From Pempheris klunzingeri (lineage: Eukaryota > Chordata > Actinopteri > Acropomatiformes > Pempheridae), in assembly GCF_042242105.1 (NCBI RefSeq), contig NC_092014.1, positions 2,233,374 to 2,297,373 of the forward strand: DNA of 64,000 nt, given 5' to 3'. Below, piece after piece: positions 40,556 to 53,500 of the stretch. A model generated the notes under the pieces. It worked only from the letters and a program-made list of their open reading frames with translations. It made no database searches and was not told where the DNA came from. The first letter of the stretch is position 1, and each line of letters begins with the position of its first letter. The translations under genes and the position numbers were made by a program.

Positions 40556-43500
40556 CTATCGGGTGTTCACCTGTGACGAGACAACACAGACTCTCAGACT
40601 TCACATGGAATACAGTGCTCTCAAAGCGTGAATGTTGACGCTGTGTAGTTAAACACAGTTGTTGGGTCTTACCACGTCGTCGATCTTGAGGATGCTGCGG
40701 ACCGTTTCCGTGGCCAGGGTCAGTGCGCTGATGGAAACCAGTAAAGGCTGCACCACCAGCTCCTCCAGGATGTTGGAGATTCCTCCCTGTGACAAACACA
40801 CAGTAAAACAGGTCGGTCAAATCCGTCACGATACGCAGTGACAGCACAGGAAAGCGTAATGAGGACGAGAGGGAGAGAGAGATTTAAAAAGGTTACTGCT
40901 AAGAAAAGGATCATTTCCCCATTAATACATGTATCGACAGAGAAACAACAAATCTCTGCACTGAAAACATGAACTAGAGAATGTTTTTTATTGGATAAAT
41001 AACTTCAGTAACTGATCTACTGATCATCTGGATCTTCTTCTTCTACATTAATTCACAAACATTTAATGTTTGATGAAGGGGGAGGAGGCGGGCAGACCTT
41101 GCGGACGTTGATGCCGGCCATCTTGTCTCCCTGAGCGTGCCTGTTGCGGAGCTCCGTCACCGTGGAGATGGGGTTCAGGCCGGCGTTCTCCGCCAGCGTG
41201 GAGGGGATCACCTCCAGGGCGTCGCTGTACGCCCGCACGCAGTAGGCCTCCATGCCGCCCAGGGTGCGCGAGTACTCCGCCAGACGCACGGCCAGCTCGA
41301 TCTCTGGAGCGCCGCCGCCGGCTATCAGAGCCCTGAGGGGCCGAAGACGAAGAGGCGTTAACCGAAAGAATTAAAATCAATAAAAATACAAAATAAGATC
41401 CCAAAAAAAGGAAGTTTTAGAGAAACTGAATCTCAGTATAATGTTGATCACTGATAGAAAAGTGGAAAACTTGTTTGTGGATTTTGTACATTTAATGTTA
41501 AGAATTAGCCAAAATTATTTCCCAGCATTCCTCAGATGTATTTGGAGAATTCATCTCTTCAGCGAGGAGGAAACTTATTTTCTCTCTCGGCTTCAGCTTC
41601 AACTTTTCTGTCACGTTTGTGGAGTAAAGTCTAAAATAAAGACCGACCTCTTCTTGACCAGGCAGCGGATGACGCACAGCGCGTCGTGGATGGAGCGCTC
41701 CGCCTCCTCGATCACCAGCTTGTTGGAGCCCCGAACCACGATGCTCACGGTCTTCCCCGGGCTGGCGCAGCCTGTGATCTGCAGGGAGCAACACAGAACG
41801 TTTAGGGAAGCGTGTCACACCCAGCTTCTTCTTCTTCTTCTTCTATTCTGGTTCCTGGCTCCACATGGTTCTCTGGCCTGACGCGTACCTTGACCAGCTT
41901 GCCGGAGCCGTCCAGGCTGACCTCCTCTGCCAGCTCTGCGGTGCCGAGCATCTCTGCGGTGAAGTGGTCGATGTGGGCGATGGGCTTGGTGCCAATAGTC
42001 TGGGAGGGAGGGGACACTTAGTTTTACCATCATACAGGGATAACAGTGTATGGATGACTACTGTCTACTGATATTCATAGAGAGAAGATTTCTTAATTCT
42101 AATATTATGGTCAAATATGAGTATAAAACCCACACCTGTCTAATGAGGCTGTTAATACGTATAGATTGATGACTGATGTTAGAGAGAATAGATTCAAAAC
42201 AAGACTACAGTCAAACTTTTTTTTTTTTTAAATGTATTTTTTAAGATATAATGACTGTTTATTATATTTCTAAATCACGACCCATCCCTTCTGACAGAAT
42301 CTCCTCTATAATAACCGGTTCTGTGCAGCCGGAGACGTTTCACTGACGCTCACCTTGCAGATGAACTCGATGTCCTCTCTCTCGATCTCCTTCACCACCA
42401 TGATCTTCATCTTGTTGAGGAAGTGCAGGGCGAGGTCGCTCAGAGCGTCTCTGTCACAGGACGGTTAGTGGTTAGTACGAGACGTGTTCTCTCTCCATAC
42501 CTGCAGTCTGACTGTCTGCTCTCATGCTGGCGTACCTGAGGATGGACTTCTGGATGAGCAGCACGTTGCAGCCGGCCTTCTTAATCTGTTTCACCATGTT
42601 GAGGATGTAAGCGCGCTCCTCCCGCAGCACGCGGTCCATCTGGGCGTAGTCCGACACCACGATCTGGTTGTCCATCTGCACGGCAAAGGACACAGAGCCG
42701 GTCAGGGAGGGAAGGAAAAGGATTTAATCACTCATCTCTCAGTGTGATCATGTGGTCGTGTTGTGTGACTGATAACTGATCGACTGATTACTCTTGACGT
42801 TTAGTCTGCTGCAAGGTGTAGCAGTGAAAGAAGGTAGTTACACTGAAGATGACAGCATCAGAGCGAGGTACCAGGAAAAGGCCCCCGTACGCTTGGCCCC
42901 AATACCCAATACAAGATTTAGGTTTATTCAATACGTGATTCTGATCTACGTAGCAACCTACAGTCTATTATTTATGACAGACTGTTGCTATGGGTGCAGC
43001 TCTGATAGCAGAAGCAATAAAATCATTTTTAAATCAATAAAAAAAACACTTTTAAGTCAGTATTTTGTGTCAGATTGTTGATTTCTTTAGTGTGACACCG
43101 TATAATAAGCAGGATAACGGACAGGAAGCGGCGCCATTATTGCAAAATGAGCCCTTTTATCACCGTGTTGGTGGACGTCCCTCACATTCAGTGCAGCCTA
43201 ACCACATGCATCAGGTGACTCACGTCAGTTTTGGGAGGGGACAGGCAGAACTGAATGAGGCCGATCTTGGCCTTCTCCACACGGCTCACACCGCTGTTGG
43301 CCACCCTCTGGGTCAGCACCAGGCCCTCCACCATCTCACAGTCATCAATGGTCCCTCTGAAACACACACACACACACACACACACACGGAGGGGGGGGGG
43401 GGGATCCAGATCAATACTTTGAAAGGCAGGCAGGAATTTGAAATGAAACACAGGGATATAAAAACGATGAACTCACCCGAGCTTCTTGATGATTTTGATG

Positions 43501-46062
43501 TCGTGCAGGTCGACGCTGGTGGCAGTGGCCGGGTCGATGACACGCATGACGGCGTCCACGCTCATGGGCGCCAGCAGGCTGGAGTACTGCGACACCACCT
43601 TGGAGCACAGCGACGTGGTGGCGCTGTTGAGCAGCGTCTCGCGGTCGCTGAGCTGCACCGGCCGGCTCATGCCCGTCAGCACCTCCACGCCCTTCTCCAC
43701 CGCCTTCTGGAACGACTCCGAGATGATGGTGGGGTGGATACCTGAGCGACGGGACAACGTGTTAAACATCAGGGATCAAACTACCCGACAACAGATCAGT
43801 TCATCTGTAGAAAATATGTCAACAACAAAACTTCACCGGGTCACACCAGCCACTACAACATGAGGTTTATATCACTTTTTCAATATAACAACCTTTTCCA
43901 TTTAATAAATGATAACTCTGGTATTTTTGAACGTTGGCATCATATTTCTCGGTGTCTAAAGGACTGGTAGGTAGTAAAAGTGTTGGAACTGGTCCAGTAG
44001 ATCACCTCAGCCAGCAGCCACCAAACGGGCTGCAACGTGATCCTTTGGGACAACTGCACCTGATCACAGTAGGTCCACTAAAAGAGCTTGTTTGATCCAC
44101 TGACAGGCTCAGAGTGTTATTCTAAGTGTGTGACAGCATCATGGAAAGGATCCCTACAGAGAGAGACCTGGAAGATCCTTTTGGTTTAACCACAAACAGC
44201 ACACACACCAGACTACATTCACTAAAACAGGGATTTTAGAGAACAGGACACAGGAGCTGTCCCAAAGGATCACGTTGCAGCCTGTTTCACTGCTGCCGGC
44301 TGAGGCAATGAACCGGACCAATTCCAAACTTTGTAGTGCCTTCTAGTACTTTAAATATAGTATATACTTTATCCTTAAAATATTCAACCACTCATAAACT
44401 GTTTGTAAAATAACTGATCAAATATTTCAGGCCATTAAGTGGCTTGATTGTTTCAGCGCTGGACTAAATAGAGATTTTCTTTTTCCAGAAGTTCATACTT
44501 CACAAGCACGTCCAGTAAAATATGTGCCAATGCTGCCCGAACAAGTCGTCAAGGCAACCAGGTATAAACAAAAAGGGCGAGCGTTCGACAGTGTTGTTCC
44601 TCTGTTTGTTACGCTCCTGCAGGACGAGCCAGTGCAGGAGGAGGTCACACAAATCAGATTACCAGTTCTTGATCAGGTAGTTTTAATAGTAAAAAAAATC
44701 CATAAAAAACAGGAAATGCTCCAAATAATTCTCTTGCAATTTGCTAATCAAACCTTGCTAATCACCATCATCCACAACAAAGCATATAACTGAGATAAAC
44801 ATTTACAACAACGGCATTTATTCATTTCTAAAGCTCTTACCTTTCTGCAGCAGCTTGTAGCAGGCGTCCAGCAGCGCTCCAGCAATCACCACCACAGAGG
44901 TGGTGCCGTCACCAGCCTCGATGTCCTGGGCTTTGGACAGCTCCACCAGCTAAAACACACACACACAAACAGCACTTTACATATATGGCTAATCATTATA
45001 TCATTATTAAGACTGAGTGTCCACAAGAGTATCAACACCAGGGGGGAGTCTCTGCTGGAACGTACCATTTTGGCTGCAGGGTGGAGCACCTGCATCTGCT
45101 TCAGGATGGTGGCACCATCGTTAGTAATGGTCACATCACCTTTCTCATCCTGAATCTGAGATAAACACACACACACACAAAAACAACACCACCTGCTTTA
45201 GAAACGTGTGTGTGACACCAAAGGGTTCAGGAGAGTCGCCCTGAAGCCAGAATCTGTTGTACTGACCATCTTGTCCATGCCTTTGGGCCCCAGGCTGGTT
45301 CTGATGGCGTCTGCAACGGCTGTCAGACAAACAAGTGACCCGTCAGTGCTGCAACAATCATCAACTCAACATCCACGAAGAACCAAGACACAAGCAAATG
45401 TTCCGTGTGCTTATATTTCAGGATAATAAGATGAATAACTGACAAGCAGCACCACACTCTGGCCACTGAGCTTGCTAATGCTGAGATTGTGTTGAGTCAT
45501 GAGCATCTTGCACAAAGAGAACAAGACACCAAACTCTCTGCGTCTTACAGCAACATTTTGGAAGTGATGGCTGCACACTGTTCCCTAATTTAAGCTACAG
45601 GGGAAGAAGCGTTAATATAAGCAGCCAAAATTTAAGGTGGAATTTGAGGAGGGGCATCTGGGGGCTGTCATAATGATGCCGAACACAAAAGGAGATTACT
45701 TTGAATTAGCTACCTCCTCTAAACCTTTGCTGCAACCACGCAGTGTACTTTCATTGCGGGGTAAAGCTGTTAAATTGGCACTTTGTTGAATTAGATTTCG
45801 GACCAGGTAGAATTAGTGCTTTAGTGACGATGAATAACGGTGCCCAGCCCCGCCCAGCCCACAGCAATGAAACTGAACTAAAAGGTGAGGATTTGGACCA
45901 GATATGAGGCGGTTTAAATATCTTAAATAATCGTTAAAAAGTACCTTTGGCAGCAGAGATGTTACTGAACCGAATCTGGGCCGGCTTGTCGCGGTCCACA
46001 TACGTCCCTCCATTGTGTTTGCCCATGTTTGGGGCTTTCATTGCCGCCTTTGCTTCGGGCAT
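40556..46062 (-). CDS. cct4: T-complex protein 1 subunit delta (CCT4/TRiC)
   Basis: CCT4 is one of eight subunits of the cytosolic chaperonin TRiC/CCT, which folds actin, tubulin and other proteins using ATP. Coding exons in transcript order: 46062-45945, 45319-45267, 45155-45066, 44949-44841, 43741-43477, 43356-43224, 42675-42536, 42450-42354, 41999-41889, 41778-41648, 41332-41098, 40786-40673, 40570-40556. Phases are consistent; 1,611 nt (536 residues; human 539). Nucleotide-site motifs are present: TNDGATIL (residues 68-75), AGDGTT (99-104, with the catalytic-loop Asp) and AGGGAPE (420-426). The end KIDDVVNTR matches the human C-terminus, with NTR alone on the tiny last exon. The start [14 protein letters not shown] was chosen because it is the first ATG in frame with the conserved [18 protein letters not shown]. 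The N-terminal tail differs from mammals, as expected of this disordered part. Confidence 0.97.
43362..43387. repeat. (AC)n at a cct4 acceptor
   Basis: On the minus strand a (GT)n run sits 5 bp upstream of the acceptor of exon 43,356-43,224, replacing most of the normal pyrimidine tract. Confidence 0.92.
43951..44357. mobile_element. Foldback/MITE-like element, copy B (cct4 intron 4)
   Basis: Left end 'ggtgtctaaaggactggtag', then 'ttggaactggtccagtagat', 'ccaaacgggctgcaacgtga' and 'tcctttgggacaactgc'. The right end, reverse-complemented, gives 'ttggaattggtccggttcat', 'acaggctgcaacgtga' and 'tcctttgggacagctcctg'. Thus the two ends are inverted repeats of about 100 bp. The middle is the block shared with copies A, C and D. 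This is the copy with the clearest paired ends and is best for defining the family. Confidence 0.8.
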
Positions 46063-47738
46063 CGCGACTTTATAATCGATGGAAAATGTTAAGAGGAGTC
46101 TTCAGAAGGGGACTGATGCGCCCCGGGGCTGAAACACCGCGGATCGGCTTCGGATGGACTCAGATTAAGATGTTCCCCCCTGGTCCCGGTCAGAACCTTC
46201 CAGAGCCACAGGATGCTGCGCGGAGAAGAAGGACCCGGCTGTCAAGCTGCCCGGCGCTTGGAGATGACGTATTCAGACAGTTCGCGTCAAGTACCGATGT
46301 GACAGAAATCATCGGCGCGGATTTTTTTTAGTTAAAACACTTTAATTTATAACCAAATCAATCATCAATATGCTTTTATATTAAACACTGTTTGGATACA
46401 GCCTCTGCTTTGCTACTAAAGCCGAAATTCTCTCATTAATATAACTCAATCTAATCTGTGTTGATTAGCTTTGTCTGGAAGGGCTGAAACAGCAAGGAAG
46501 AAGTAGTGTGGATGAACATGTTAGTAAGAAACTGAACTGTTTCTGCTTTCTTTACTTCATATTTTCGTGAATTAGCCACTTCTGTGTCCGGTAGGTGTAT
46601 TTCGAGTGTTCAGTGTTTTTTTTTTTGTGTTCTTGTCCTCTCTTTATGGCTCCTGCGCGCTCAGGGTTAGCTAAGTTAGCTTAGCAGACTCCACACCAGG
46701 CGTGTTTAAGCGGTTGTTTAAAGCATCTCGGGCAGGTGTGTGTGAAGCCACTGATCATCCACAGCAGGTGCATCTTATTTATTGAAAGGGAAGCTGTTTG
46801 TAAGGCTAATTATTCAGACCCCAAATGTCCCGTTCACTTCTTGTTGTGAACCTTGAATTTCCACAACAACCAAAACAAAAGCTAGTTTAATGTCAGAGTG
46901 GTTCTGACTGTAAACACTAACTAAAGTAAGTCAGTGAAGATTTATTCATGCAGCACTTCTCAACACCAAGTGTAGCAAGTGTGCAGTAAGTTTAACACTA
47001 TCAAACAATAAGGACAACAATAAAAACACCAAAACACACTGGATTGTTTTTTTTTTTTTAACTTTCATATCTGAGAGTTGCTCAAACCCATAAACTCAAA
47101 CCCATAAACTTGGTTATTACAGGTTTGTATATACACTGTTTGTCTAGTAGAAAGCAGCGGCAGAGTGATTTTACTGTAAAAACAATGTAATGTAAAGGCA
47201 CATTGGAAAGTAATGCAACTTACTGGATGAAATAATCACTGGTACAGATATATCTGCAGGAGCTTTTGTCAGCTTGGCAGGTTTATCTTCTGGGCTCCGA
47301 TAAGTCTTGAGAAGCTTTTTTTCAAGATTTCGATGAAATTAAAATGAGTCCTCTCTGGTCCATGATAAGTTTCACCACCACATTTGATTTAGATACCTGA
47401 AAAAGTCTGAAACCCAAACAAAGATGATGAAAAAAGGTCTAAATCGTCACATGTGAGACGCTGAACCAAATCAGATCAAAGACTTTATTGTCACATGCTC
47501 AGCAGCTACATGAAGCAGTCTTGTGTCTCTGGTTCCTGGTAACACTGCTAACAGTATCAAAGAAAAACACACCAGCAAGTAAGTAAGTAATATAAATAAG
47601 GTATATACAACTAAAGAAATAATAAATAACATGTACAGCTAAGTGGATAATAGATAAATAGAGGTGCAAACCATCAGACAGAGGACCTGTCCAGGGGCTA
47701 ATGAAGTGATCAGTCCATCCTGTTTAATGTCTCTGCAG
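46063..47738. promoter_or_regulatory. Divergent spacer between cct4 and pus10 (promoters expected)
   Basis: cct4 (minus) and pus10 (plus) point away from each other, so both promoters should be here. The cct4 side (46,063-46,320) is GC-rich and includes a CRE-like TGACGTA near 46,265. A plus-strand acceptor ending at 47,738 ('tctctgcag') lies just before the pus10 ATG, so pus10 has at least one upstream non-coding exon, probably in this span, that I could not place. The right part (47,470-47,700, 'actttattgtcacatgctca') looks like a decayed LINE tail. Confidence 0.5.
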
Positions 47739-47747
47739 CCTTGAGTC

Positions 47748-48219
47748 ATGCTGCCGCTGAAGGAGAAGGACAAACCCGTCGTCCAGAAGCTGCTGTCGGC
47801 CGGCTGCTGCCCTCGCTGCGTCCTCAGGTTCTGCTGTGTGAGCGTTCAGGCTGCCTACAGGCGGCCCCGACAGGTGAGACCCCTCCTGCGTTCAGGACTC
47901 ATGATGAATGTCTTAAAATCAGCTGGAATCATTTTTTTAAAATCTCACACAGGATACGCTCAAGGAGCTCCAAGCTTTCATCAGCAACACAGACAACGAC
48001 AAATCCACAGAATCCACAGACGAAAACAACAAGTCCCATGATGCAGCGGTGTCAGACCCACCGAGCAAAAGAGCTAAACTGGAGCCCAGTGCAGAGGAAG
48101 ACGACGCTGCTGCAGTCAAACCGAAGGATGAAGAGTCGCGCGTGTGTGTGGTGTGTTTGGGGATCCTACAGGAACTCTGTGACACAGCCCAGGCCGTAAA
48201 GGTGTGTGTGTGTGTCTGT

Positions 48220-48300
<81 letters not shown>

Positions 48301-49237
48301 TCACTGTATCATGGTGAAGATGAACTTGATGCTTCGCTCTGTGTTCACAGATCTCCGAGGCCGTGAAGGCAGAGAAGTATGAGTTCGACACCCTGGTGCT
48401 GTCGGTCTCTCTGCCTGCTCAGCTGTGCGTCCGCGAGGTCGGTCTCTACATGATTATTAATCATTTCTGATCGATCTGTTGATCATCACAATTAACTGAT
48501 TAATCATTTAGTTGGTAAAATCAGCCCTCAGATGGTTTGTTTAGTTCAACCAACAGTTCCAACCCCGGAGATATTCAGTTCACAAAGATCTGAAACTGAG
48601 GAAAGGAGCTCATTTTAACCTTTAAGACGACTGAAGCAGCAAGTTTTCCTGATTTTAAATATTTTATTTGCTTTATTTGTCTATTTTATTACTTCACCTG
48701 CAGGCACTCAGAACCAGTAATAGATCATCCACTGTTTAACATCTGCTGTCTGATTCACATTTTTAGCAAACGTCCTAAAAGTTGTCAAAAGAAAATGTGA
48801 AAATTTCATTTCATTTCAGCGTTTTGTGAAAAACCAATCCACACATCTATTAGTCTTTTTAACTGCGGTTGTGAGCAAACAAGCTCAAAATAAATGGAGG
48901 TGAACCCACGAACCCTCCAGTGTCCGATAATAAAAGGCCACAGATAGCAAACGTTAAATGAGAAGTCCTGAACCATCAATGTGAACGTCTCATTTTAAAC
49001 ACTCACTGACTTCCTGTCTGTGGCTCTCAGCTCCAAGCTCATTGGTTCGAGAAGGTTTTAATATATAATATATATGTCTTTATCTGATATAAGACACATC
49101 AGGCTGTGACACACTCACACACGACACTTGTTGATGTGTGTGTTCTGAATCCTGCAGCACTCCTGTTGGCTGCACGTGAAGAAGGAGCTGAGGTAAAACG
49201 ATCCGTCTCGCCGTCCACATTGTGAAAACGCCGCCAC

Positions 49238-49312
<75 letters not shown>

Positions 49313-50519
49313 GCTCGCGGTCAGACGTTCACGTCGACTTTCCTTTTTGTTCGCTCAGAGAGAAAAGCATCGCGCTCGACAAGGACGACGTCGTCCAGGT
49401 GAAGGAGGCCTTCAAGTGGATCATGCAGGGCCTGGTCGCCAAGGAGCTGGGGGGCGTAGCCGTGGTTACCAGGGTAGGGCGGCAAATTTATAGATTACAA
49501 ATGTTAATTTTGACTTTTATCTGCCGAGAGGAAGAAGCAGTTTAGTCTTCGTATTTAAAAGCATTTAAGTTCTCTTTCCTCCCTCTGACTAATTAAATCA
49601 TCACAATTTTCCACATTAAAGGGCCCGTGTGGCGTTCACTGACCTCCCGCTGGTTTTGTCTTTCCAGAGCATGTTTGAGGTCGGCGTGGAGTTCACTCAC
49701 CCGGAGACAGACGCCGACTGCCACTTCCTGTGAGTCCGAATCTCTCTGAGGGCCGTGAGAAAGTTTGTGACGCAACTTTAAGTGAATGTAAAAGCAGAAT
49801 TCAAGTTAAATGTGTGGATGTCACCTCTGAAGTAAGCAGGTGGAGGGTCAGTGAACGTGTCGAGGCGCAGCAGGACGTGTGGTTAAATGATGCTCTGCCT
49901 CCTGTTTTTTGGTTTTTTTGTCCTTCCCGCAGTGCGTCAACGTGTCCTGACTGCTTCAAACCCACCAAGAACAAACAGGTGAGGAAGCAGAAGTAAGAAA
50001 AAAATATGTTTTGTTAAAGCAGATTAAAGTTTATTCGCTTTCTTGTGTTGGAGTTAGAAGAGAAACTTGATGCCGTCTGTTCAGTATGAAGAGACGCTTA
50101 GCTTAGCTTAGCTTAGCTTAGCATAAAGACTGGAAACAGAGGGAACAGCTAGCATGGCTCTGTCTGAAGGTCACAGAATCAGCTCTAAAGCTCATATCTG
50201 ACTCGTTTAATCCCAAAAAAACAAAATATATGAGCTCATATGCAGGATAATATTATTTTAGATCCTCTCTTCGTTCAACAGATTTACAGTAATTAGATAT
50301 TTGATGCTCTTTTACTAAACAACCTAGAAATAAAATAGATTAAAATGTGTATATTACATAGAAATATTAACAATAGAAATAATTTCTGTAATAACAAACA
50401 AAGAAGAGTCTGTTTGATTTAAGTTAAAGGTTATTACGCTCAAACCTTATTCATTTCTACAGGTTTCTATCTCTCAGCCAACTCTTTGGTTCAAAATACT
50501 GTATCTGTCCCTCAAGGGC

Positions 50520-50558
<39 letters not shown>

Positions 50559-53500
50559 CTGAATACGACTAATATGTTAGAACGACATACACAAGAACTA
50601 CTAACACTGATCTGAAGATGTGGAACAGCATCAAATAACAAAATAAGACTCCAGGAAGTCCCCTCTCAGTGGTTTCTTGGCTCGACTGGACAGTTATTAG
50701 CTGAGAGAGACGGGAAATGAGGGCAGAGAGAGAGGGTGTGTTTGATTTCAGCACCAGAGGAGCTGCTCAGTATCGTGTGACCGTGTATTGATTGGAGTTA
50801 CGAGGCCCCTGAAGAGCCTCTTTCCTCCTCCTCCTCCTCCTCCTCCTCACATCTTCCTCCCAGCACAAAAGACGCTGGGAAGAGATGAGACGTCGTCCTC
50901 TCTCACTTCAGGATCTTTTGGAAAAGATGCCAGTTTCTTATTTTCAATCCAGATTAGAGCCAGAATGTCCCAGTTAGTCCAAACCGGTCTGCTGCAGCAT
51001 TATAGACTGTGACTGTGATAAAAGACGCTGCAGGACTAAATAAAAACACTTCTCACTTCTCTCCCTGCAGTCGGTGTTCACCAGGATGGCGGTGGTCAAA
51101 GCTCTGGAGAAGATAGCTGACGCCAAATTTCTAAAGTAAGCGTGGTCTTTACGTTGAGCGAGCTGTCGGCTGCCGATGATGCTCATTACTGCTGATTGTT
51201 TCCAGACACTCTCCTTGTCCGCCAGCACGGCCGAGCAGCAGCTGCACCCCTCAGGGCGTCCAGTGTCTCCACGTGTCCGTCTTTGTGGCAGGTATAAGCG
51301 GGACGCCAAATCACTCCTTCTGTGTTGACCCTGCCCGGTCGGCCCTCCGTCCTGACCTCCTCCTCCTCCTTCTTCTTCTTCTTGTCGTCCAGGGAGGTAC
51401 AACAAGTTCTGCCGCAGCCTTCCTCAGACGCCCTGGGTGATCGACGGGGAGAGGAGGATGGAGTCGTCGGTGGAGGAGCTGATCGCAGCGCCCGTCGTGT
51501 CGTCCTTCAGAGCCGACGGTGAGTCCTCACTGTGACGGAGACGGCGTGGAATCGGACCCCGAACGCATCGTGGTAATCTCCCCTTCTGGTGTCGTTACAG
51601 GATTTAATTTCTCCTCGTCTGGCAGGGAGGACGTGGATGTCCGGACTCTTGGAAACGGTGAGACTCGCTGTTTGTATTTTTTTATTTTGCAGATGATCTT
51701 GTCTCCCAAACTGGGAAAGAATGAAGAGTCTTTGTTTTCTGTGTTGGTTTAATCGGCAGGTCGGCCGTTTGCGATGGAGCTGCTGAATCCTCACAAATCC
51801 AGATTGAACAAAGTGGAGATGAAGCAGCTGCAGGAGGTTATTAACACCATCATTCATTCACATGAAACCCTTCTCTCAGCTTCCATCCACACGTTTTTAA
51901 TGCACATTTTATTTTACAAATTATATATATCATATTAATATTAATATATTGTGACATAATATTAATTATGTATATAAAAATAAGTCTTTACGCTCTGCAG
52001 AGGTGGAAAAGTTGGTGTTTCTATAAAAAGAAAACAGATTGAGAGGATAAATTCTGACCTACGTGATGAAGAGCTGGACACATTAGCTCTGCCTGGAGCG
52101 AAGACGAGGCCGTAACCTTCCTCACTGTAAACACATCAAACCTACAGCAGTGTCACTTTTGACTGAAGCTCTTCTTAACAGTCACGAAAAACCTGGGAAA
52201 GTCATCAAAAGCTCGTTTTACCGTCCTGAAATGAGTCTGTGGACGACCTTCATAACAGCCAGTTCATTTTCTGAAGCTGTTGACGAATCCGTTTCTTTAG
52301 AGTCACTGTGTCACACAACATGGAAACTATTGACATCAACCATGAACTTCACTTTCAAAACTTTATAAAAAAACAGTAGAAGCACTAAAAATCACTGAAG
52401 TCACTGAACCTAACCTTAAACCGACTGCTTGTCTTGATAAATCTCCTCCTAACATTGACGTAGCTGCAGTGGATGGAAGAGAAGAGAAGATTTGCATTTT
52501 CTTTTCACAGATTTTTCTGAAAATTCGGTTGAACTTTGTGCCACTGACTCACGTAGAGGAAGCAAAACGTCTCAACAACTACGGCCACAAGTTTAGACCT
52601 GATTGTGGTATTTCAGGAGAAGATTGCGATTCATCCTCTGGGAACTATGATCAGATTTTGAGACATGTGGACGAAGCTGATGTCGGCCACAGCTCCACTA
52701 ACCTCTGCTCCCTGTTTGTGTTTTGTTTTCAGACCATCAACGAGTCATCAGACAAAATCCGGGTGAGAGACCTGCAGATAGTAACCAGGTGAGAGAGCTT
52801 TTCTGTTTGTGCTGATTTTGGCGCCGCCTTTGGACAAAAGTGGCGTTTACCGAAATAAAGTATAGTAAAGATCCAGCTAACGTTAGCTCCATTCAGCTCA
52901 TCATGAAAACAAACCACGGAAGCTGTCGGCTGTGAGCTCAAGATCATAACCACACAGTAAAAATGGGATAAATGTACCTTTTAAAATCTGAAAACATGCA
53001 TTTTATATTCTGATATTTAGAGGTTTCTTTGCTGGAGATCACATGAAACCTTTCTGCCACATTATCTCTCTCATCCTGTGCAGGCTGCTCCTCGCTGCTG
53101 GCGTCTTGGCGCCACCAATGCTAACAGTTTAGCTCGCTAGTGAGCAGGTAGCATGACGTTAAAGCAGGAAGTGTGAGGCTGTTGGGAATGTCAACGTTTT
53201 CCTCAGTCATAAAAAAGAAAAACCAAAATCAGAATATATTAACTCACCGTCCACTGAATAACTAACGTCCGCCTTCTGTCAGCAGCACATTAGAAGCTGT
53301 AAACACAAGAGAGCGCCGTTATTATGAGCACGACCACATTTGAAGTCACCAGTGAGTTCGGCAAAAGAGAACAAATGATCTTTGAGATCAGGAGGTTATC
53401 GTGTATTTAACTCCACGGTGCAGCACTTCAATCCACCGCAACCACAAAATATAACTGGAAAATATATATAACTCTTCCTGCTGCCTAACTTTAAGCACTA

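Noticed and set aside
43065-43745. 226-residue plus-strand ORF
   Set aside because: Antisense to two cct4 exons and the CA repeat between them.
44524-44793. 89-residue plus-strand ORF in cct4 intron 4
   Set aside because: No similarity to any family I know and no splice or promoter context; most likely chance.
49222-49545. Poly-Leu protein
   Set aside because: The Leu run is the intronic (CTG)24. Only the part from 49,359 is pus10 exon 5, which is reached by splicing.
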